A stretch of DNA of 21,571 nt from Enterobacteriaceae bacterium UBA7338 (GCA_002480085.1 DKPJ01000005.1:76805-98375); one strand, 5' to 3'; shown: positions 6,587 to 13,845, counted from the stretch's first letter. Numbers and translations: made by a program. The notes: generated by a model not told the origin, from the letters alone.

Positions 6587-7669
6587 TTACTGCACGCGTG
6601 CCAGCGATACCGCCTGGCCCAGCTGCCAGACCGCCATCGCGTAGTGGGTGCTCGCGTTATAGCGGGTGATGGTGTAGAAGTTCGGCAGGCCGTACCAGTA
6701 TTCGTAGCCGGTACCAATATCAAGACGCAGCAGGCTCACCTGCTGATGGTTGCCCACCGGCTGCTGCGGCGTCAGGCCCGCGGCGACCAGCTGCGACACG
6801 CTGTATTTGGTTTTAAAGCCGTTCGCCAGATCCGGCGCCTGGCCGCTAGCCGGGATGGCTACCGGATCGCCCTTCACCCAGCCGTTAGCTTTGAAGTAGT
6901 TCGCTACGCTGCCGATGGCGTCAACCGGATCCCACAGGTTAATGTGCCCGTCACCGTTAAAATCGACCGCCAGTTTTTTATAGGATGAGGGCATAAACTG
7001 CCCGTAGCCCATCGCCCCGGCAAAGGAGCCTTTCAGCTCCAGCGGGTCGTCCTGCTCATCGCGCGCCATCAGCAGGAAGGTCTCCAGCTCGCTGGAGAAG
7101 TACTCGGCGCGCCGCGGATAGTTAAACGACAGGGTTGCCAGCGCGTCCAGAATACGGGTTTTACCCATCACGCGACCCCAGCGGGTCTCAACGCCAATAA
7201 TGCCAACGATAATCTCCGGCGGCACGCCGTAAACCTGCCAGGCGCGGTTGAGGGCATCTTCATACTGGTTCCAGAAGGCGACGCCGTTCTGCACGTTGTC
7301 CGGGGTAATAAACTGTTTTTTGTAGCGCAGCCATGCGCCGTTCGGCCCGACAGGCGCGGGTCCGGTAGGTGCCTGACGATCCATCAGGCGCAGAACGTAA
7401 TCGAGACGCTTCGCCTGGGATAAAATTTCGTGCAGCTGCTGGGGATCGAAACCATGCTTGCTGACCATTTTGTTGATGAACTGCTCTGCCGCTGGGTTAT
7501 TGGCAAAGTCGCCGCCTGACATGGTGACGTTATGCTGTGGCTGAAGCAGGAAACCGCCGGACGGCGTGCCAGCCGTTTGCTGGACAGCTTCGGGCTTTGG
7601 TTTGCTACTACTACAGGCGGACAGCAAAATAAGCGCAGGTAACAGCGCTGCATAACGACGCTTGAACAT
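6587..7669 (-). CDS. mltB: Membrane-bound lytic murein transglycosylase B
   Basis: Outer-membrane lipoprotein that cleaves the MurNAc-GlcNAc bond of peptidoglycan, releasing 1,6-anhydromuropeptides. The 360 residues (361 in E. coli) begin with a lipoprotein signal and lipobox LSAC with Cys19. The catalytic Glu161 lies in GVETRWGR. A Ca-binding EF-hand-like loop, DFNGDGHINLWD (236-247), is present as in Slt35. GAMGYGQFMPSSY (218-230) is the conserved substrate-groove motif. It is divergent from the srl operon and shares a 272-base intergenic region with it. The ribosome binding site is weak (GGA nine bases before ATG), but the start gives a proper signal peptide and the family length. Confidence 0.97.
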   Translation of the reverse strand: MFKRRYAALLPALILLSACSSSKPKPEAVQQTAGTPSGGFLLQPQHNVTMSGGDFANNPAAEQFINKMVSKHGFDPQQLHEILSQAKRLDYVLRLMDRQAPTGPAPVGPNGAWLRYKKQFITPDNVQNGVAFWNQYEDALNRAWQVYGVPPEIIVGIIGVETRWGRVMGKTRILDALATLSFNYPRRAEYFSSELETFLLMARDEQDDPLELKGSFAGAMGYGQFMPSSYKKLAVDFNGDGHINLWDPVDAIGSVANYFKANGWVKGDPVAIPASGQAPDLANGFKTKYSVSQLVAAGLTPQQPVGNHQQVSLLRLDIGTGYEYWYGLPNFYTITRYNASTHYAMAVWQLGQAVSLARVQ

Positions 7670-7702
7670 GAGACATCCATTTTACGGGTTCGGTAAGAAC
7701 CC

Positions 7703-7731
7703 AGTATGGTAAAGCATCCCTGACACCTCAA
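7703..7731 (-). promoter_or_regulatory. Candidate mltB promoter
   Basis: On the minus strand TTGAGG (7726-7731) and CATACT (7703-7708) are 17 bases apart, giving a leader of about 25-30 bases. A small 6-bp hairpin (7686-7691 with 7697-7702) lies at the start of that leader. Each box matches consensus at only four of six positions. Confidence 0.35.
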
Positions 7732-7850
7732 GGAAGCGGTACTCACCTCCCCCACCCAATCTTTACGCTCCCCAACGCTAATCCGTAATTTTTTCAGCGA
7801 TGAAACATTCCTCCTGATAAAAAACTTTCAAAATAATCATTTTTTCTTTC

Positions 7851-7889
7851 ATTGTGAGATCTAATTAACACTTTAAAAGCTTTCAAAGT
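7851..7889 (+). promoter_or_regulatory. srl operon control region (candidate SrlR operator)
   Basis: The 20 bases at 7870-7889 (ACTTTAAAAGCTTTCAAAGT) are palindromic at 18 of 20 positions. The word CTTTCA occurs at 7825, 7846 and 7880, the first two 21 bases apart. This is a good candidate operator for SrlR, a DeoR-family repressor. Just upstream, TTGTGAGATCTAATTAACA (from 7852) has one clear CRP half-site (TGTGA) and a poor second half. A TTATTATTA stretch follows at 7890, but I cannot fix the -10 box. Confidence 0.4.
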
Positions 7890-7941
7890 GATTATTATTA
7901 GCCACAATCGTACAAAGACAAAAAGCCCACAGGAGAGAAGA

Positions 7942-8505
7942 ATGATAGAAACCATCACCCACGGTGCCGAGTGGTTCATCGGGCTGTTTCAGAAAGGCGG
8001 AGAGGTGTTTACCGGCATGGTGACCGGGATCCTGCCCCTGCTGATCAGCCTGCTGGTGATCATGAACGCGCTGATTAACTTCATCGGCCAGCAGCGTATT
8101 GAGCGCTTCGCCCAGCGCTGTGCCGGGAACCCGCTATCCCGCTACCTGGTTCTGCCCTGCATCGGTACGTTTGTTTTCTGCAACCCGATGACCCTAAGCC
8201 TTGGCCGTTTTATGCCAGAGAAGTACAAGCCGAGTTACTACGCCGCTGCCTCCTACAGCTGCCACTCCATGAACGGCCTGTTCCCGCATATCAACCCCGG
8301 CGAGCTGTTTGTCTACCTTGGCATAGCCAGCGGCCTGACCACGCTGGGTCTGCCGCTTGGCCCGCTGGCGGTGAGCTATCTGCTGGTTGGTCTGGTCACT
8401 AACTTTTTCCGCGGCTGGGCCACTGACCTCACCACCACCATTTTCGAGAAAAAAATGGGCATCAAGCTTGAACAGAAAGTCCATCTTTCAGGAGCCACAG
8501 CATGA
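7942..8505 (+). CDS. srlA: PTS glucitol/sorbitol-specific EIIC component
   Basis: Membrane component of the sorbitol phosphotransferase permease; together with SrlE it carries sorbitol across the inner membrane. The 187 residues equal the E. coli length and nearly its sequence (MIETITHGAEWFIGLFQKGG at the start). Several hydrophobic segments are seen, such as GILPLLISLLVIMNALINF and PLGPLAVSYLLVGLVTNFF. An in-frame ATG 18 codons upstream is rejected: AGGAGAG (7931-7937) sits directly before the chosen start, and the upstream extension has no family counterpart. The stop overlaps the srlE start (ATGA). It is the first gene of the operon. Confidence 0.97.
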   Translation: MIETITHGAEWFIGLFQKGGEVFTGMVTGILPLLISLLVIMNALINFIGQQRIERFAQRCAGNPLSRYLVLPCIGTFVFCNPMTLSLGRFMPEKYKPSYYAAASYSCHSMNGLFPHINPGELFVYLGIASGLTTLGLPLGPLAVSYLLVGLVTNFFRGWATDLTTTIFEKKMGIKLEQKVHLSGATA

Positions 8506-9461
8506 GCCGTATTCGCATTGAAAAAGGAACGGGCGGCTGGGGTGGCCCGCTGGAGTTCGACGCCGCCGAAGGCAAAAAAATTGTCTATATCACCGCAGGC
8601 ACGCGCCCGGCGATTGTCGATAGACTGCGAGAGTTGACCGGCTGGGAAGCGGTCGATGGCTTTAAAGAGGGTGAACCGCCGGAAGCGGAGATCGGCGTGG
8701 CGGTGATCGACTGCGGCGGCACCCTGCGCTGCGGCATTTATCCTAAGCGCCGCATCCCGACCGTCAATATTCACTCAACCGGCAAGTCTGGCCCGCTAGC
8801 GCAGTACATCGTGGAAGATATTTATGTTTCCGGCGTAAAGGAAGACAACATTACTCTCGTGGATGGCTCACCGGCACCGCAAAAAGCCGCCCCGCGTGAT
8901 TACGATACCAGCAAGAAAATTACCGAACAGAGTGACGGCCTGCTGGCGAAGGTGGGCATGGGCATGGGCTCCGCCGTGGCGGTGCTGTTCCAGTCCGGCC
9001 GCGACACCATCGACACCGTCCTGAAAACCATTCTGCCGTTCATGGCGTTTGTCTCGGCGCTGATCGGCATCATCATGGCGTCCGGCCTGGGCGACTGGAT
9101 TGCCCACGGCCTCGCCCCGCTCGCCAGCCATCCGCTCGGGCTGGTAACCCTGGCGCTGATCTGCTCTTTCCCGCTGCTGTCGCCGTTCCTCGGCCCTGGG
9201 GCGGTGATTGCGCAGGTGATCGGCGTGCTGATTGGCGTACAGATTGGCCTGGGCCATATCCCACCTCATCTCGCCCTGCCCGCCCTGTTTGCTATTAACG
9301 CCCAGGCGGCGTGCGACTTCATACCCGTTGGGCTGTCGCTTGCTGAAGCGCGCCAGGACACCGTACGCGTTGGCGTGCCGTCGGTGCTGGTAAGTCGTTT
9401 CCTGACGGGCGCACCGACGGTGCTGATTGCCTGGTTTGTCTCCGGCTTTATTTATCAATAA
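8502..9461 (+). CDS. srlE: PTS glucitol/sorbitol-specific EIIBC component
   Basis: Carries the phosphoryl group from SrlB to incoming sorbitol, giving sorbitol-6-phosphate. The 319 residues equal the E. coli length. The N-terminal EIIB domain has the conserved segment IDCGGTLRCGIYPKR, with Cys71 and Cys77 the only candidates there for the phosphocysteine. A charged linker (about 115-155) leads to a membrane domain from about residue 180 (TILPFMAFVSALIGIIMASG, LGLVTLALICSFPLLSPFLG, AQVIGVLIGVQIGL, VLIAWFVSGFIYQ). It overlaps srlA by four bases and is followed 12 bases later by srlB. Confidence 0.97.
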   Translation: MSRIRIEKGTGGWGGPLEFDAAEGKKIVYITAGTRPAIVDRLRELTGWEAVDGFKEGEPPEAEIGVAVIDCGGTLRCGIYPKRRIPTVNIHSTGKSGPLAQYIVEDIYVSGVKEDNITLVDGSPAPQKAAPRDYDTSKKITEQSDGLLAKVGMGMGSAVAVLFQSGRDTIDTVLKTILPFMAFVSALIGIIMASGLGDWIAHGLAPLASHPLGLVTLALICSFPLLSPFLGPGAVIAQVIGVLIGVQIGLGHIPPHLALPALFAINAQAACDFIPVGLSLAEARQDTVRVGVPSVLVSRFLTGAPTVLIAWFVSGFIYQ

Positions 9462-9473
9462 GAGGTTCCTGCG

Positions 9474-9836
9474 ATGACCGTTATTTACCAAACCACCATT
9501 ACCCGTATCGGCCAGAGCGCGGCCGATGCCCTCAGCGACCAGATGCTGATTACCTTCCGAGAAGGCGCCCCCGCGGATATCGAAGAGTTTTGCTTTATCC
9601 ACTGTCATGGCGAACTAAACGGTGAGCTGAAGGCCGGCAGCCAGCTGGAGCTGGGTGAAGCGCGCTATGCCGTCACCGCCGTCGGCGACGTGGCCGAGCA
9701 AAACCTGCGCGAGCTGGGTCACATCACCCTGCGTTTCGATGGCCAGCCGCAGGCGGAATATCCCGGTACGGTTCACGTGGATGGCCCGGTTCCGCAGGCT
9801 GTGACCCCAGGCTGCACATTAAAATTTGTTGCGTAA
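9474..9836 (+). CDS. srlB: PTS glucitol/sorbitol-specific EIIA component
   Basis: Cytosolic EIIA that takes phosphate from HPr and passes it to SrlE. The 120 residues (123 in E. coli) form the single EIIA-Gut fold. The active-site histidine is expected at His43, in EEFCFIHCHGELNG; His45 is next to it. An AGAGG lies before the ATG. It sits between srlE and srlD in the conserved order, so enzyme II is encoded by three separate genes in a row. Confidence 0.96.
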   Translation: MTVIYQTTITRIGQSAADALSDQMLITFREGAPADIEEFCFIHCHGELNGELKAGSQLELGEARYAVTAVGDVAEQNLRELGHITLRFDGQPQAEYPGTVHVDGPVPQAVTPGCTLKFVA

Positions 9837-9851
9837 TTGAAGGAGAGAGAT

Positions 9852-10631
9852 ATGAGTCAGGTTGCCGTTGTCATTGGTGGGGGACAAACCTTAGGCGAGT
9901 TCCTCTGCCGTGGGCTTGCCGCAGAGGGTTACCGCGTGGCGGTAGTGGATATTCAGAGTGAAAAAGCCGCCCGCGTGGCGGATACCATTAACACCGAATT
10001 TGGTGAAGGGATGGCGTACGGTTTCGGTGCTGATGCCACCAGCGAGCAGAGCGTAATAGCGCTCTCCCGCGGCGTAGACCAGATTTTTGGTCGTACCGAT
10101 CTGCTGGTTTACAGCGCCGGGATTGCCAAAGCAGCGTTTATTAGCGACTTCGAGCTGGGCGACTTCGATCGCTCGCTACAGGTGAACCTGGTGGGCTATT
10201 TCCTCTGCGCCCGTGAATTTTCCCGCCTGATGATCCGGGACAATATTCAGGGACGCATTATTCAGATCAACTCGAAATCGGGCAAAGTAGGCAGCAAACA
10301 TAACTCCGGTTACAGCGCGGCCAAGTTTGGCGGCGTAGGGCTGACGCAGTCTCTGGCCCTGGATCTGGCTGAATACGGTATCACCGTGCACTCGTTAATG
10401 CTCGGCAACCTGCTGAAGTCGCCGATGTTCCAGTCTCTGCTGCCGCAATATGCCGCCAAACTGGGTATTAACGCCGACGAAGTGGAGCAGTACTACATCG
10501 ACAAGGTGCCGCTTAAGCGCGGATGCGACTATCAGGATGTGCTGAACATGCTGCTGTTTTACGCCAGCCCGAAAGCCTCTTACTGCACCGGGCAGTCGAT
10601 CAACGTCACCGGCGGGCAGGTGATGTTCTGA
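9852..10631 (+). CDS. srlD: Sorbitol-6-phosphate 2-dehydrogenase
   Basis: Short-chain dehydrogenase that oxidises sorbitol-6-phosphate to fructose-6-phosphate with NAD+, feeding glycolysis. The 259 residues equal the E. coli length. The N-terminal Rossmann motif is VVIGGGQTLGEFL (about 6-18) and NAD-binding VVDIQ follows. The active site is NSKSGK with YSAAK (Tyr154, Lys158). A TTG five codons upstream would extend the frame, but AGGAG (9841-9845) is spaced for the ATG at 9852 and gives the family N-terminus MSQVAVVIGG. A REP pair follows before gutM. Confidence 0.97.
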   Translation: MSQVAVVIGGGQTLGEFLCRGLAAEGYRVAVVDIQSEKAARVADTINTEFGEGMAYGFGADATSEQSVIALSRGVDQIFGRTDLLVYSAGIAKAAFISDFELGDFDRSLQVNLVGYFLCAREFSRLMIRDNIQGRIIQINSKSGKVGSKHNSGYSAAKFGGVGLTQSLALDLAEYGITVHSLMLGNLLKSPMFQSLLPQYAAKLGINADEVEQYYIDKVPLKRGCDYQDVLNMLLFYASPKASYCTGQSINVTGGQVMF

Positions 10632-10638
10632 GTTCATT

Positions 10639-10710
10639 CCCCGGTGGCGCTGCGCTTACCGGGCCTACAAAGTCTCAAACCGTAGGCCGGGCAAGCGCAG
10701 CACCGCCCGG
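10639..10710. repeat. Inverted REP pair (BIME)
   Basis: Two related palindromic units face each other. The first (10639-10668) has CCGGTGGCGCTGCGCTTACC and then GGGCCTAC. The second (10682-10710) is GTAGGCCGGGCAAGCGCAGC and then ACCGCCCGG. They match the REP/BIME type of the Enterobacteriaceae. Inside an operon such units stabilise upstream mRNA, and can thus lower expression of gutM-srlR-gutQ relative to the transport genes. Confidence 0.85.
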
Positions 10711-10730
10711 CAATTGCACAGGAGCTACAC

Positions 10731-11090
10731 ATGGTCACCACGCTTATCACCGTCGCCGCCCTCGCCTGGCTCTGCCAGATGGCGTTTGGCGGCTGGCAAA
10801 TTCACCAGTTCAACCGCGCGTTCGATGACCTGTGTCAGAAAGGTCGTGTGGGGGTCGGGCGCTCCGGCGGACGCTTTAAACCGCGCGTGGTGGTGGCAAT
10901 TGCGCTGGATGAGCAGAACAACGTCTGTGATTCACTCATCATGCGCGGTATGACGGTGTTTGCTCGGCCAGCGAAAATCAAGGCCATTAACGGCATGTCA
11001 TTGCAGGAATTGCAGCCTGATGTGATCTTTCCCCATGATTCACTCTGTCAGAATGCATTATCATTAGCGCTCAATCTGAAACATGGATAA
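10731..11090 (+). CDS. gutM: Glucitol operon activator GutM (SrlM)
   Basis: A small protein described in E. coli as an activator of the srl operon. The 119 residues equal the E. coli length. A hydrophobic N-terminal segment (about 1-22, MVTTLITVAALAWLCQMAFG) looks like a membrane anchor or uncleaved signal. The rest is soluble, with conserved FNRAFDDLCQKGRVGVGRSG. No recognised DNA-binding motif is visible, so the activator label rests on genetic work in E. coli. AGGAG (10720-10724) precedes the ATG. The gene lies after the REP pair and before srlR. Confidence 0.93.
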   Translation: MVTTLITVAALAWLCQMAFGGWQIHQFNRAFDDLCQKGRVGVGRSGGRFKPRVVVAIALDEQNNVCDSLIMRGMTVFARPAKIKAINGMSLQELQPDVIFPHDSLCQNALSLALNLKHG

Positions 11091-11112
11091 TTTCGTTGTG
11101 AACGCTATAAGC

Positions 11113-11134
11113 TTGCGAAATTATCATTTCGCAA
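11113..11134. promoter_or_regulatory. Perfect inverted repeat upstream of srlR
   Basis: TTGCGAAAT and ATTTCGCAA (9-bp arms, loop TATC) lie in the 63-base gap between gutM and srlR, ending 19 bases before the srlR ATG. It lacks a T run, so it is not an intrinsic terminator. It could be an operator for the DeoR-type repressor or an mRNA hairpin controlling srlR translation. Confidence 0.45.
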
Positions 11135-11153
11135 CCTAAGGAACGAAGCGCCT

Positions 11154-11927
11154 ATGAAACCTCGTCAGCGGCAGGCGGCAATTCTTGAGCATCTGCAAAA
11201 GCAGGGAAAAAGCTCGGTAGAAGAGCTGGCCCACTACTTTGACACCACCGGCACGACAATACGCAAGGACCTGGTACTGCTCGAAAACTCTGGCGCAGTT
11301 ATTCGAACCTACGGCGGCGTGGTGCTCAATAAAGATGAGGCCGATCCGCCTATCGATCACAAAACGTTAATCAATACGCACCAGAAAGCGCTGATTGCCG
11401 AAGCCGCCGTAAAATTTATCCACGATGGCGACTCCATCATCCTTGATGCGGGCAGCACCGTGCTGCAAATGATCCCGATGCTTAGCCGCTTTAACAACAT
11501 CACGGTGATGACCAACAGCCTGCATATCGTCAATGCCCTGGCGGAATTTGACAGTGAACAAACCATTCTGATGCCCGGCGGCACCTTCCGGAAAAAATCG
11601 GCCTCGTTTCACGGCCAGCTGGCGGAGAACGCTTTTGACCACTTCAGCTTTGATAAACTTTTTATGGGCACCGACGGCATCGACCTGAACGCAGGCGTTA
11701 CCACCTTCAACGAGGTGTTTAGCGTGAGTAAAGCCATGTGCAACGCCGCACGCGAGGTGATCCTGATGGCAGACTCATCAAAGTTTGGTCGTAAAAGCCC
11801 CAATATTGTCTGTAGCCTTGAAAGTGTCGATAAGCTGATTACCGACGCGGGTATCGACCCGGCGTTCAAAAAAGCGCTGGAGGAGAAAGGGATCGAGGTC
11901 ATCGTAACTGGAGTAAGAGATGAGTGA
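11154..11927 (+). CDS. srlR: Glucitol operon repressor SrlR (DeoR family)
   Basis: DNA-binding repressor of the srl operon, released by a sugar phosphate. The 257 residues equal the E. coli length. The N-terminal DeoR winged helix-turn-helix is clear (about 3-57, RQRQAAILEHLQKQGKSSVE, with the recognition part TTIRKDLVLLENSG). The C-terminal sensor domain has the DeoR-type DAGSTVLQMI, FMGTDGIDLNAGVTTFN and ADSSKFGRKS. AAGGA lies 11 bases upstream of the ATG. Its end overlaps the start of gutQ by eight bases. Confidence 0.96.
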   Translation: MKPRQRQAAILEHLQKQGKSSVEELAHYFDTTGTTIRKDLVLLENSGAVIRTYGGVVLNKDEADPPIDHKTLINTHQKALIAEAAVKFIHDGDSIILDAGSTVLQMIPMLSRFNNITVMTNSLHIVNALAEFDSEQTILMPGGTFRKKSASFHGQLAENAFDHFSFDKLFMGTDGIDLNAGVTTFNEVFSVSKAMCNAAREVILMADSSKFGRKSPNIVCSLESVDKLITDAGIDPAFKKALEEKGIEVIVTGVRDE

Positions 11928-12885
11928 TTTTCTGTTAGACACGGGTCGCCAGACGCTAATGCTGGAGCTACAGGAAGCCAGCCGCCTGCCGGAACGTCTG
12001 GGCGATGATTTTGTTCGCGCCGCAAACACCCTTATCAACTGCGAAGGCAAAGTGATTGTGGCGGGTATTGGGAAGTCAGGCCATATCGGTAAGAAGATCG
12101 CCGCCACCTTTGCCAGCACCGGTACACCTGCCTTCTTCGTTCACCCCGCCGAAGCGCTGCATGGCGATCTGGGGATGATCGAAGGCCGTGACGTGATGCT
12201 TTTTATCTCCTACTCCGGTTCGGCAAAAGAGCTGGATCTCATCATTCCGCGTCTGCAGGAGAAATCGGTCGCCCTGCTGGCAATGACCGGAAAATCCCGC
12301 TCGCCGCTGGCGCTGGCGGCCAAAGCGGTGCTGGATATTTCCGTTGAGCGTGAGGCCTGCCCGATGCACCTCGCGCCAACCTCCAGCACCGTGAATACCC
12401 TGATGATGGGCGACGCGCTGGCGATGGCGGTGATGCAGGCGCGCGGTTTCAATGAAGAGGATTTTGCCCGCTCCCACCCTGCGGGCGCGCTCGGCGCACG
12501 TCTGCTGAATAAAGTGCACCATCTGATGCGCATCGACGATGCTATACCGCAGGTTAAACTCGAGGCCAGCGTGATGGATGCCATGCTGGAGCTGAGCCGC
12601 ACCGGGCTGGGGCTGGTCGCCGTGTGTAATGAGAGCGGTCAGGTTAAAGGGGTCTTCACCGACGGCGACCTGCGCCGCTGGCTGGTGGGTGGCGGCAAAC
12701 TGGAATCGCGGGTAACGGAAGCGATGACGCAAGGCGGGCTGACGCTGAATGCCTACAGCCGCGCCATTGAGGCCAAAGAGGTGCTGATGAAACGTAAAAT
12801 CACCGCCGCTCCGGTGGTGGATGAACACGGCACGCTGTGCGGTGCGATCAACCTACAGGATTTTTATCAGGCCGGGATTATTTAA
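11920..12885 (+). CDS. gutQ: D-arabinose 5-phosphate isomerase GutQ
   Basis: Interconverts ribulose-5-phosphate and arabinose-5-phosphate, the precursor of Kdo in lipopolysaccharide; it is a paralogue of KdsD. The 321 residues equal the E. coli length. The N-terminal SIS domain (about 35-180) shows AGIGKSGHIGKKIAATFAST, the pair SYSGSAKELDLI and HLAPTSSTVNTLMMGDALAM, and RSHPAGALGARLL. Two CBS domains follow (about 205-320), including FTDGDLRRWL and the last one ending with INLQDFYQAGII. It is the last gene of the srl operon. Its TAA (12883-12885) is six bases before the left 21-bp repeat of the toxin-antitoxin insertion and overlaps a minus-strand TAA that probably once ended norR. Confidence 0.96.
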   Translation: MSDFLLDTGRQTLMLELQEASRLPERLGDDFVRAANTLINCEGKVIVAGIGKSGHIGKKIAATFASTGTPAFFVHPAEALHGDLGMIEGRDVMLFISYSGSAKELDLIIPRLQEKSVALLAMTGKSRSPLALAAKAVLDISVEREACPMHLAPTSSTVNTLMMGDALAMAVMQARGFNEEDFARSHPAGALGARLLNKVHHLMRIDDAIPQVKLEASVMDAMLELSRTGLGLVAVCNESGQVKGVFTDGDLRRWLVGGGKLESRVTEAMTQGGLTLNAYSRAIEAKEVLMKRKITAAPVVDEHGTLCGAINLQDFYQAGII

Positions 12886-12911
12886 CGCTGCAAGCCCAGC
12901 CGCTTCGCCAG
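12882..12911 (-). pseudogene. norR: Displaced original 3' end of norR
   Basis: On the minus strand these 30 bases read Leu-Ala-Lys-Arg-Leu-Gly-Leu-Gln-Arg and TAA. The first seven codons are base-for-base those near the end of the present norR (13870-13890). The TAA at 12882-12884 overlaps the gutQ stop. Joined to norR without the intervening DNA, this would give a 504-residue NorR, the E. coli length. I infer that it is the ancestral gene end cut off by the insertion. Confidence 0.65.
12891..12911. repeat. Left 21-bp direct repeat flanking the TA insertion
   Basis: The 21 bases starting CAAGCCCAGC and ending CTTCGCCAG are identical to 13870-13890. The bases on either side differ, so identity stops exactly at both ends. 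It lies beside gutQ, outside the toxin gene. Confidence 0.95.
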
Positions 12912-12929
12912 AGGAGCAAGAATGGCGTT

Positions 12930-13406
12930 CTACTGTGAACGCTTTTTCTTACGCTCGGCTAAGCACGTTTTTAGCAGTGTAGACCAGTTGTCCGGCGGGT
13001 TTCCTTTATCAAGCATTTTGCCGAAAACTATATAGGCGTCCGTCTTACTGCCATAGGTCCGCAGGGTATCGCCATCATTGAACCATGCAAGGACGATAAT
13101 CTTGTTGGCGAGACTATAGCGAAAAAAGAGCCGATATCTTCCTGCACCAAATTTTGCGCGTGACCAGTCAGTATAGTTATCGCCAATGCTATCACCTGGC
13201 CGATATGCAGGTGAGCGAGGATCGTGGGTGATATCGGAGACTGATTTGAGCATATGTGCCAAAATCTTCGTCTCTTTTTTCTTCTGGTAGTCGTCAGGAA
13301 ACTTTTTCCTCAGCGCTTCGACTGAGTCTATTAATTCCTGGTACTGAGTATCAAAGCAGGGGTGGGCGTATATCGTCCACCCGTTCAGATTCGCGGGAAA
13401 ATCCAT
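12930..13406 (-). CDS. yhaV: Toxin YhaV (mRNA interferase)
   Basis: Ribosome-associated RNase toxin of a type II toxin-antitoxin system; PrlF neutralises it. The 158 residues (154 in E. coli) match YhaV closely: MDFPANLNGWTIYAHPCF at the start, then DWSRAKFGAGRYRLFFRYS (about 88-106), IIVLAWFNDGDTLRTYGSKT and AYIVFGKMLDKGNPPDNW. The C-terminus adds a basic tail ending RKKKRSQ. The start follows the prlF stop by five bases with no strong ribosome binding site, so translation is probably coupled to the antitoxin. Base composition is poorer in GC than gutQ and norR. The toxin looks complete, so the module is probably active. Confidence 0.95.
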   Translation of the reverse strand: MDFPANLNGWTIYAHPCFDTQYQELIDSVEALRKKFPDDYQKKKETKILAHMLKSVSDITHDPRSPAYRPGDSIGDNYTDWSRAKFGAGRYRLFFRYSLANKIIVLAWFNDGDTLRTYGSKTDAYIVFGKMLDKGNPPDNWSTLLKTCLAERKKKRSQ

Positions 13407-13411
13407 AATGT

Positions 13412-13747
13412 TTAGTCTTCGTCGATGATCTCATCGTCAAGATTGACGTCCATGCCAGCAACCAGTTCATAGCCACGAGACAGATCGAGCGGCTTGATAG
13501 ATTGAGGATTATTCATCATGTCCTGCGCCAGAAAATTGAGAAACGGCTGCATAACATGATCTTCTTCCGTTTCACGATAGCGTGAAATCAGCACGTCTCC
13601 CGTGGAGAGTAACTTGTAATGGATCCTGTCCCCTCCGGTGAGGCGGAGTGCATCCCTGATAGACGCAGGGATGGTCGTCTGGTGACGCTCAGTTAATTTA
13701 GAGTCCGCTTCGAGTGCAATATCTTCGGGTCGAACGTAAGCGAGCAT
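13412..13747 (-). CDS. prlF: Antitoxin PrlF (SohA), AbrB/SpoVT-like
   Basis: Antitoxin to YhaV and, in E. coli, an autorepressor of the operon. The 111 residues equal the E. coli length. An N-terminal swapped-hairpin (AbrB-type) DNA-binding domain is seen in SKLTERHQTTIPASIRDALR (about 16-35) and RIHYKLLSTGDVLISR. The acidic C-terminal part DLSRGYELVAGMDVNLDDEI matches the region expected to wrap the toxin. AAGG lies ten bases upstream of the ATG. It is the first gene of the two-gene operon. Confidence 0.95.
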   Translation of the reverse strand: MLAYVRPEDIALEADSKLTERHQTTIPASIRDALRLTGGDRIHYKLLSTGDVLISRYRETEEDHVMQPFLNFLAQDMMNNPQSIKPLDLSRGYELVAGMDVNLDDEIIDED

Positions 13748-13787
13748 AGTGAGCAGCCTTAGTTAACTATATACAAATTTCACTCTG

Positions 13788-13816
13788 ATTTTAGCTGGCG
13801 ACAGCGTGCAATGCAA
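13788..13816 (-). promoter_or_regulatory. Candidate prlF-yhaV promoter
   Basis: On the minus strand TAAAAT (13788-13793) is a good -10 box. TTGCAT (13811-13816), 17 bases upstream, is a weak -35 box and lies inside the arm of the large palindrome. A protein bound to the palindrome would thus cover the -35 region, which suits autorepression by PrlF-YhaV. Confidence 0.45.
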
Positions 13817-13845
13817 ATGCATTGCAATGCGTTTGCATTGCACGC
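13804..13845. repeat. Nested palindrome upstream of prlF
   Basis: Arms GCGTGCAATGCAAA (13804-13817) and TTTGCATTGCACGC (13832-13845) are perfect inverted repeats of 14 bp. The 14-base loop itself contains the perfect 12-bp palindrome GCATTGCAATGC (13819-13830). No T run follows on either strand, so it is not a typical terminator. It may be the PrlF-YhaV operator or a structural end of the inserted unit. Confidence 0.85.

Noticed and set aside
8868..9608. A 246-codon minus-strand frame opposite srlE and srlB
   Set aside because: It crosses two genes of a conserved operon, is rich in Gln, Arg and His as expected for a shadow, and has no ribosome binding site.
10639..10710. The inverted repeats before gutM as a terminator or attenuator
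   Set aside because: Their sequence is that of the widespread REP/BIME family and there is no T run.
12076..12828. A 250-codon minus-strand frame opposite gutQ
   Set aside because: It lies wholly antisense to a conserved enzyme gene, with shadow composition.
13804..13845. Reading the nested palindrome as a norR or prlF terminator
   Set aside because: No T run follows on either strand, and for the prlF operon it lies upstream, not downstream.
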